DNA of 64,000 nucleotides. It comes from Stenocarpella maydis. Taxonomy: Eukaryota; Ascomycota; Sordariomycetes; Diaporthales; Diaporthaceae. The stretch is taken from positions 62,001 to 126,000 of the forward strand of contig NQMI01000129.1 in assembly GCA_002270565.1 (NCBI GenBank), written 5' to 3'. Shown piece by piece: positions 60,792 to 64,000 of this stretch (positions are counted from its first letter, which is position 1; each line of letters starts with the position of its first letter). The notes below the pieces were generated by a model that saw only the letters and a list, made by a program, of their open reading frames with translations, had not been told where the DNA came from and did no database searches. The position numbers were made by a program, and so were the translations under genes.

Positions 60792-62757
60792 ATACTAAGC
60801 ATTATCATTATTAATTATAATACTATTCTATTTCCTTATACTAAAGTAGGAGTTTCTTATCTAGATGGATAGGGCATCTAGTTAACTTAAATACCCATAC
60901 TCTATTAAGCCCTTATAGGCATCTAAGTAATAGCTCCCTATTAAGTTAATAATTATATAGGCCTTAGTTTTATTATAGCTAGTGATTTTTTAAAGCTTAA
61001 GTTTAAAGTTCTTATAAGTTTTTATAATAGGTCTTAAGTAGAACCTTTTAGGGAAGAAAGATTAGCTAGCTTTTTCTTAAAAGTAAATGTGGTAAGTGCG
61101 CTGGATGTATGAGATTTATAAGATCTTGGTATGCTTGGGGTGCTATAGCTAGAGATGGGCTTTGTCTTTAGTTTCTTTAATAGGTGTTTAGTATAGCTCT
61201 TTTATAGCCTATACTAGGGGTGTTCCTATAATTGTAATCCTGTTATACTAGTACTAGGTATAATAAGTTAGTACTTTCCTAGGTGTTCCTTAGGACTTTT
61301 ATTAGGATTTCTATATTTATTATTATTTTACATAAGGTCTTTACTATTTCTTCAGCTATTATTTTTAGCGCTGACGCAGTCTAAATTACTATTATTTATA
61401 ACTATTTTATATAATAGTCTTTATCTTCCTATTGCTAATTATCTTTCTTATTAAGGTTATCTAGGGAATTATCTAAAGGCTTCTTTTTCTAAAAGGTATA
61501 GTAAGTACTAGTTATTAAAGCAAGAGGTCTAGTTAAGGGCTTTATACTTAGGGCTAGCATCTGCTGCTTTCTTAGGAATAGTTGGTAGGTTGTTTGGATT
61601 CTCAGGTTTATTCTTACTAGGGTGGATTAGATATTCTATAGAAAGGTTAAGTTAATAAATATAAGGGGTCTTGCCTTCTAGGTATATTAAGTACCTTTTA
61701 TTAAGTAAATAGCTATATTATCTGGGCTGTTTATAATATATAATCATATTAACTCATTATTATTCTTTTAGAATAGGTCTTTATACTTACTTCCTGGGTT
61801 AGCGGTATTTCTTAGAGAAATATCGTTATTTTCTGCCATTATAGCACTTCTAGCTGTTGCTAGGGCATTATTGTGCTGCATTAAGTTCTATAAGTTCTGG
61901 ATGAGTATTATAGGTAGTTCCTTATTATTATTACTAATTACTATAGAAGGTACCCTTATAGTAGTATCTTTTTCCATTATTAGGTTGGTAATAGGGCTTT
62001 TATTAGTTTCTAGGATTCTTATGCTAATAATCCTATTATTATTTGAATAATTAGTTATTAATATATATAACTATAGTAATATACTTTGCAAATTTATTAG
62101 GCCTATCTACCTTAGAAAGCTTGTTTTTCATATCTTTTTTAAGTTCTTTATAGAACTAGCTTATAAGCGCTTTATCTCTCTAATTAATATAGGTGGTAAG
62201 TTATTTAAAATAGGTAGTATATTTAGAAGCTAAGCCTTATTATTTGAATTATATAAGCTATTATTTAATAGTTTATTCCTCATTTATGTTGCCAAAAGTG
62301 TCCTTTAAGGCTTATTTAAAATTATTATATTTCCTAACGATGGCTTTAGTATTATTATCCTAGTCCGTTTTATTATTCTCTAAGTAGTCTCTAAGAGTAA
62401 ATTTAAACTAAGTAAGGGCGTTTTCTTTAAGTTAATATTTAGTAAAAATGATCTTATTATAATTAATCCTAAACTAAAGTTTATAATATTAGAAATAAGT
62501 ATAGTATTAAGTAAGGATTCCCTAGAAGGTTCCCTTATCTCCCTTATAGGAGCTAGGCTAATCTATCTTATAAGCCTTGGCTTACTGAATTATATGGAGA
62601 TAGTTAATTTCCTGCTATAGGGCTCCAATCTATAGGGCTATTTTCTGGGTACTTATGATTTACGCTTATTTATTATTAGAGAAGGTAGTTAATATTATAT
62701 CTTTATATTGCTTAGTTAGTTATATATATAGTTATTCTAAATAAGAGTTATTAAAAT
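60792..62757 (-). pseudogene. Fam1-type gag, minus strand, RIP-inactivated
   Basis: On the minus strand, between about 62,450 and 62,080, a retrotrans_gag-type sequence is readable with stops: DYLENNKTD, ALKDTFGNINEE, ASKYTTYFK, RDKALISQFYKELKKDMKNK, LSKVDRPNKFAKYI. It ends against the Fam3 LTR at 60,791. With the adjacent LTR it gives the order LTR-gag on the minus strand, as in Fam1. It may be the 5' part of element B separated by insertion of element C. Confidence 0.65.
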
Positions 62758-63238
62758 GTTATAATTATATTAAACTTTTATAGGGTTTAATAAGTAACCT
62801 ATAGGGTTTATATTAATAGATTAATATAAAGGCAGTATATAACTTAGTCATTATATATAAAGATACTATTTATGAAGAGGGTATAATTAAAAATTATAAG
62901 GCTATCTAGTTAGTAAGACTAAATATTTAGATTAATAACTAAAGAGTTCATTTTATAAAAGCTATTTATTATAGTAATAACTATATCTATATATATATTC
63001 TAACTCTTTAGCGGCTATAGCAGATAACTTATATCCAATATATCCATTTCTTAGCGGATATATTTGGATAATTTGTATCTAGTATATCCATTCTAAGAGG
63101 AGTGGGTTTTTAACCCTAACCCTATGTGTCTGCTGATTCCTCGTCCTAGTGCCAGTGGGGCAGCATCGTGGTCCTTGATTCTGCTTTCCCTGGTCCTGTG
63201 GAGGGGTCTCTGGGGTGCCATCGTGTTGGCTCATAACA
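62758..63238 (-). repeat. Fam1-variant LTR (5' LTR position)
   Basis: TGTTATAATTATATTAAAC to TTGGCTCATAACA, with two palindromic TTGGATA-type units at about 63,022-63,043 and 63,056-63,090 and TAACCCTAACCCTA at 63,111-63,124. Same plan as the LTR at 43,978-44,436 but diverged in the GC-rich end. Confidence 0.65.
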
Positions 63239-63750
63239 ATATTTGGAAATTTTAAGTACAAGTATTTTTGTTGGTGGATTTTAGCTGAAAGGTATATTAA
63301 ATTAAATAACTATAATATACTATATTATTATAATGCACCCTTCTACCATAGGTTTCTGGCCAACCGTAGGGCAGCAGAATAGCGGTAATTACAGCCCTGC
63401 CAACGCCGTTACAATAATATGCAAGTACCATCAGAGCGTAACTGGCATAGGCAGCCCGCCGATGAGTGGCGGGCATGTATAGAGCCCTCCGAAACCCCTT
63501 CGCTGAAACATTCGACCTCAGGATTTCCAGAAATTTGTAACCTGTTCGAACGATGGAGGGACTCTATAAAAAAAAAATAGGCTAGGGGTTTTTAACGTCA
63601 CGCATGAGAGCGTTACCGCCCTGACTTGCAGGCACTGCACCGTGATCATCCAATCACGCTCAGTGCACTCTTGGCCCCAAGTGAGACGTGATATTCGATG
63701 AGTCAGATTTCCCAGAGGGGTTCGTGTCAACTTCAACACCGCCGTTGTTC
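63239..63750. other. Upstream region of the HET-domain gene
   Basis: Composition returns to normal by about 63,340. CTATAAAAAA near 63,564 is a possible TATA element about 190-220 bp before the candidate start codons. No other gene. Confidence 0.4.
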
Positions 63751-64000
63751 ATGCTCGTCAATCAGATGCGACCAACAATGGGTATGGACCGACTCTACCA
63801 GTACGAGCCACTGCCGAAACCAACATGCAGGTATCTTACTGCATGCGAGCCTGGTCAGCCTGGAGAAAGACAATACGAAGTACCTCACACTACTCACATC
63901 AGGCTCGCCACTCTAGAACCCGCCATTCAACCGCGAGATGACCTCGTCATACGTCTTGATACAGTTCCCTTCAAAGCTCCTCCAAGCGACTCCAACTATG
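63751..64000 (+). CDS. HET-domain (heterokaryon incompatibility-type) protein, N-terminal part
   Basis: The frame is open from 63,685 through the end of the window. In-frame ATGs lie at 63,751, 63,766, 63,778 (best context, CAACAATGG) and 63,784. The visible protein includes MDRLYQYEPLPKPTCRYLTA, then HIRLATLEPAI, and DTVPFKAPPSDSNY at the window edge. The Y-x-Y-x-PLP opening, the IRL-x-x-LEPA strand and the run-up to the expected YEALSYxWG motif are characteristic of the N-terminus of fungal HET proteins, which act in non-self recognition and programmed cell death. The diagnostic core lies beyond the window, so the call is by the leading segment only. It sits about 0.5 kb from a RIP-mutated LTR. 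Confidence 0.6.
   Translation, partial: MLVNQMRPTMGMDRLYQYEPLPKPTCRYLTACEPGQPGERQYEVPHTTHIRLATLEPAIQPRDDLVIRLDTVPFKAPPSDSNY

Noticed and set aside
1..64000. CRISPR arrays, bacterial operons, tRNA or rRNA genes
   Set aside because: The genome is fungal; no spaced direct-repeat arrays, and scanning for tRNA B-box-like GGTTCRANNCC with a matching A box gave nothing convincing. A covariance-model search was not possible.

Overview
This window looks like chromosomal DNA of a filamentous ascomycete, most likely a Sordariomycete. Genes have short introns (about 70-170 nt) with GTRNGY donors and CTAAC/CTGAC-like branch points. The gene set includes a peroxisomal PTS2 thiolase, a YAT-type amino-acid permease, a gEgh16/GAS-type secreted protein, a CHRD protein and a HET-domain gene. 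Long AT-rich tracts hold retroelements riddled with TpA-type transitions and TAG stops, the signature of repeat-induced point mutation (RIP). The species cannot be named from sequence alone.

Layout. 1-9.8 kb is ordinary genic DNA: the 3' end of a CaaX-protein gene (TeaR-like), a secreted CHRD-domain gene, a small retroelement pol relic and the 5' remnant of a gene beside it. 9.8-21.2 kb is a RIP-mutated block: a Copia-type gag, a chromodomain-Gypsy family (called Fam1 here) and three solo LTRs of a second family (Fam2), two of them in inverted orientation. 21.2-35.75 kb is a clean gene island with a C3H zinc-finger gene (-), the thiolase (+), the gEgh16-type gene (-) and the amino-acid permease (-), with large spacers. 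At 35,754 a Tc1/mariner terminus begins and the sequence passes into a second repeat block (35.75-63.2 kb). That block holds two Fam1 elements coded on the minus strand and a third, very long Gypsy element (Fam3, 49,107-60,791) coded on the plus strand. The window ends in the 5' part of a HET-domain gene.

Most notable. (1) Fam3 carries, after pol and before its 3' LTR, a coding tract whose residues and spacing match the catalytic core of Ulp1/C48 SUMO-protease-like enzymes. (2) Fam1 carries an antisense accessory ORF between pol and the 3' LTR with a Cys cluster and a predicted coiled coil. (3) All Fam1-type LTRs contain a (TTAGGG)2-3 telomere-like core. (4) RIP is strand-asymmetric from element to element, which explains why one Fam1 copy keeps its YLDD reverse-transcriptase motif and the other has lost it. 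(5) The C3H gene needs a cryptic 3' intron to complete its second zinc finger.

Limits: everything was read by eye. Family names rest on motif recognition, no alignment or search was run, and borders in RIP-mutated DNA are approximate unless terminal motifs are given. N positions (11,018; 36,591; 39,505; 47,750; 50,723-51,255; 60,450) mark unresolved assembly.
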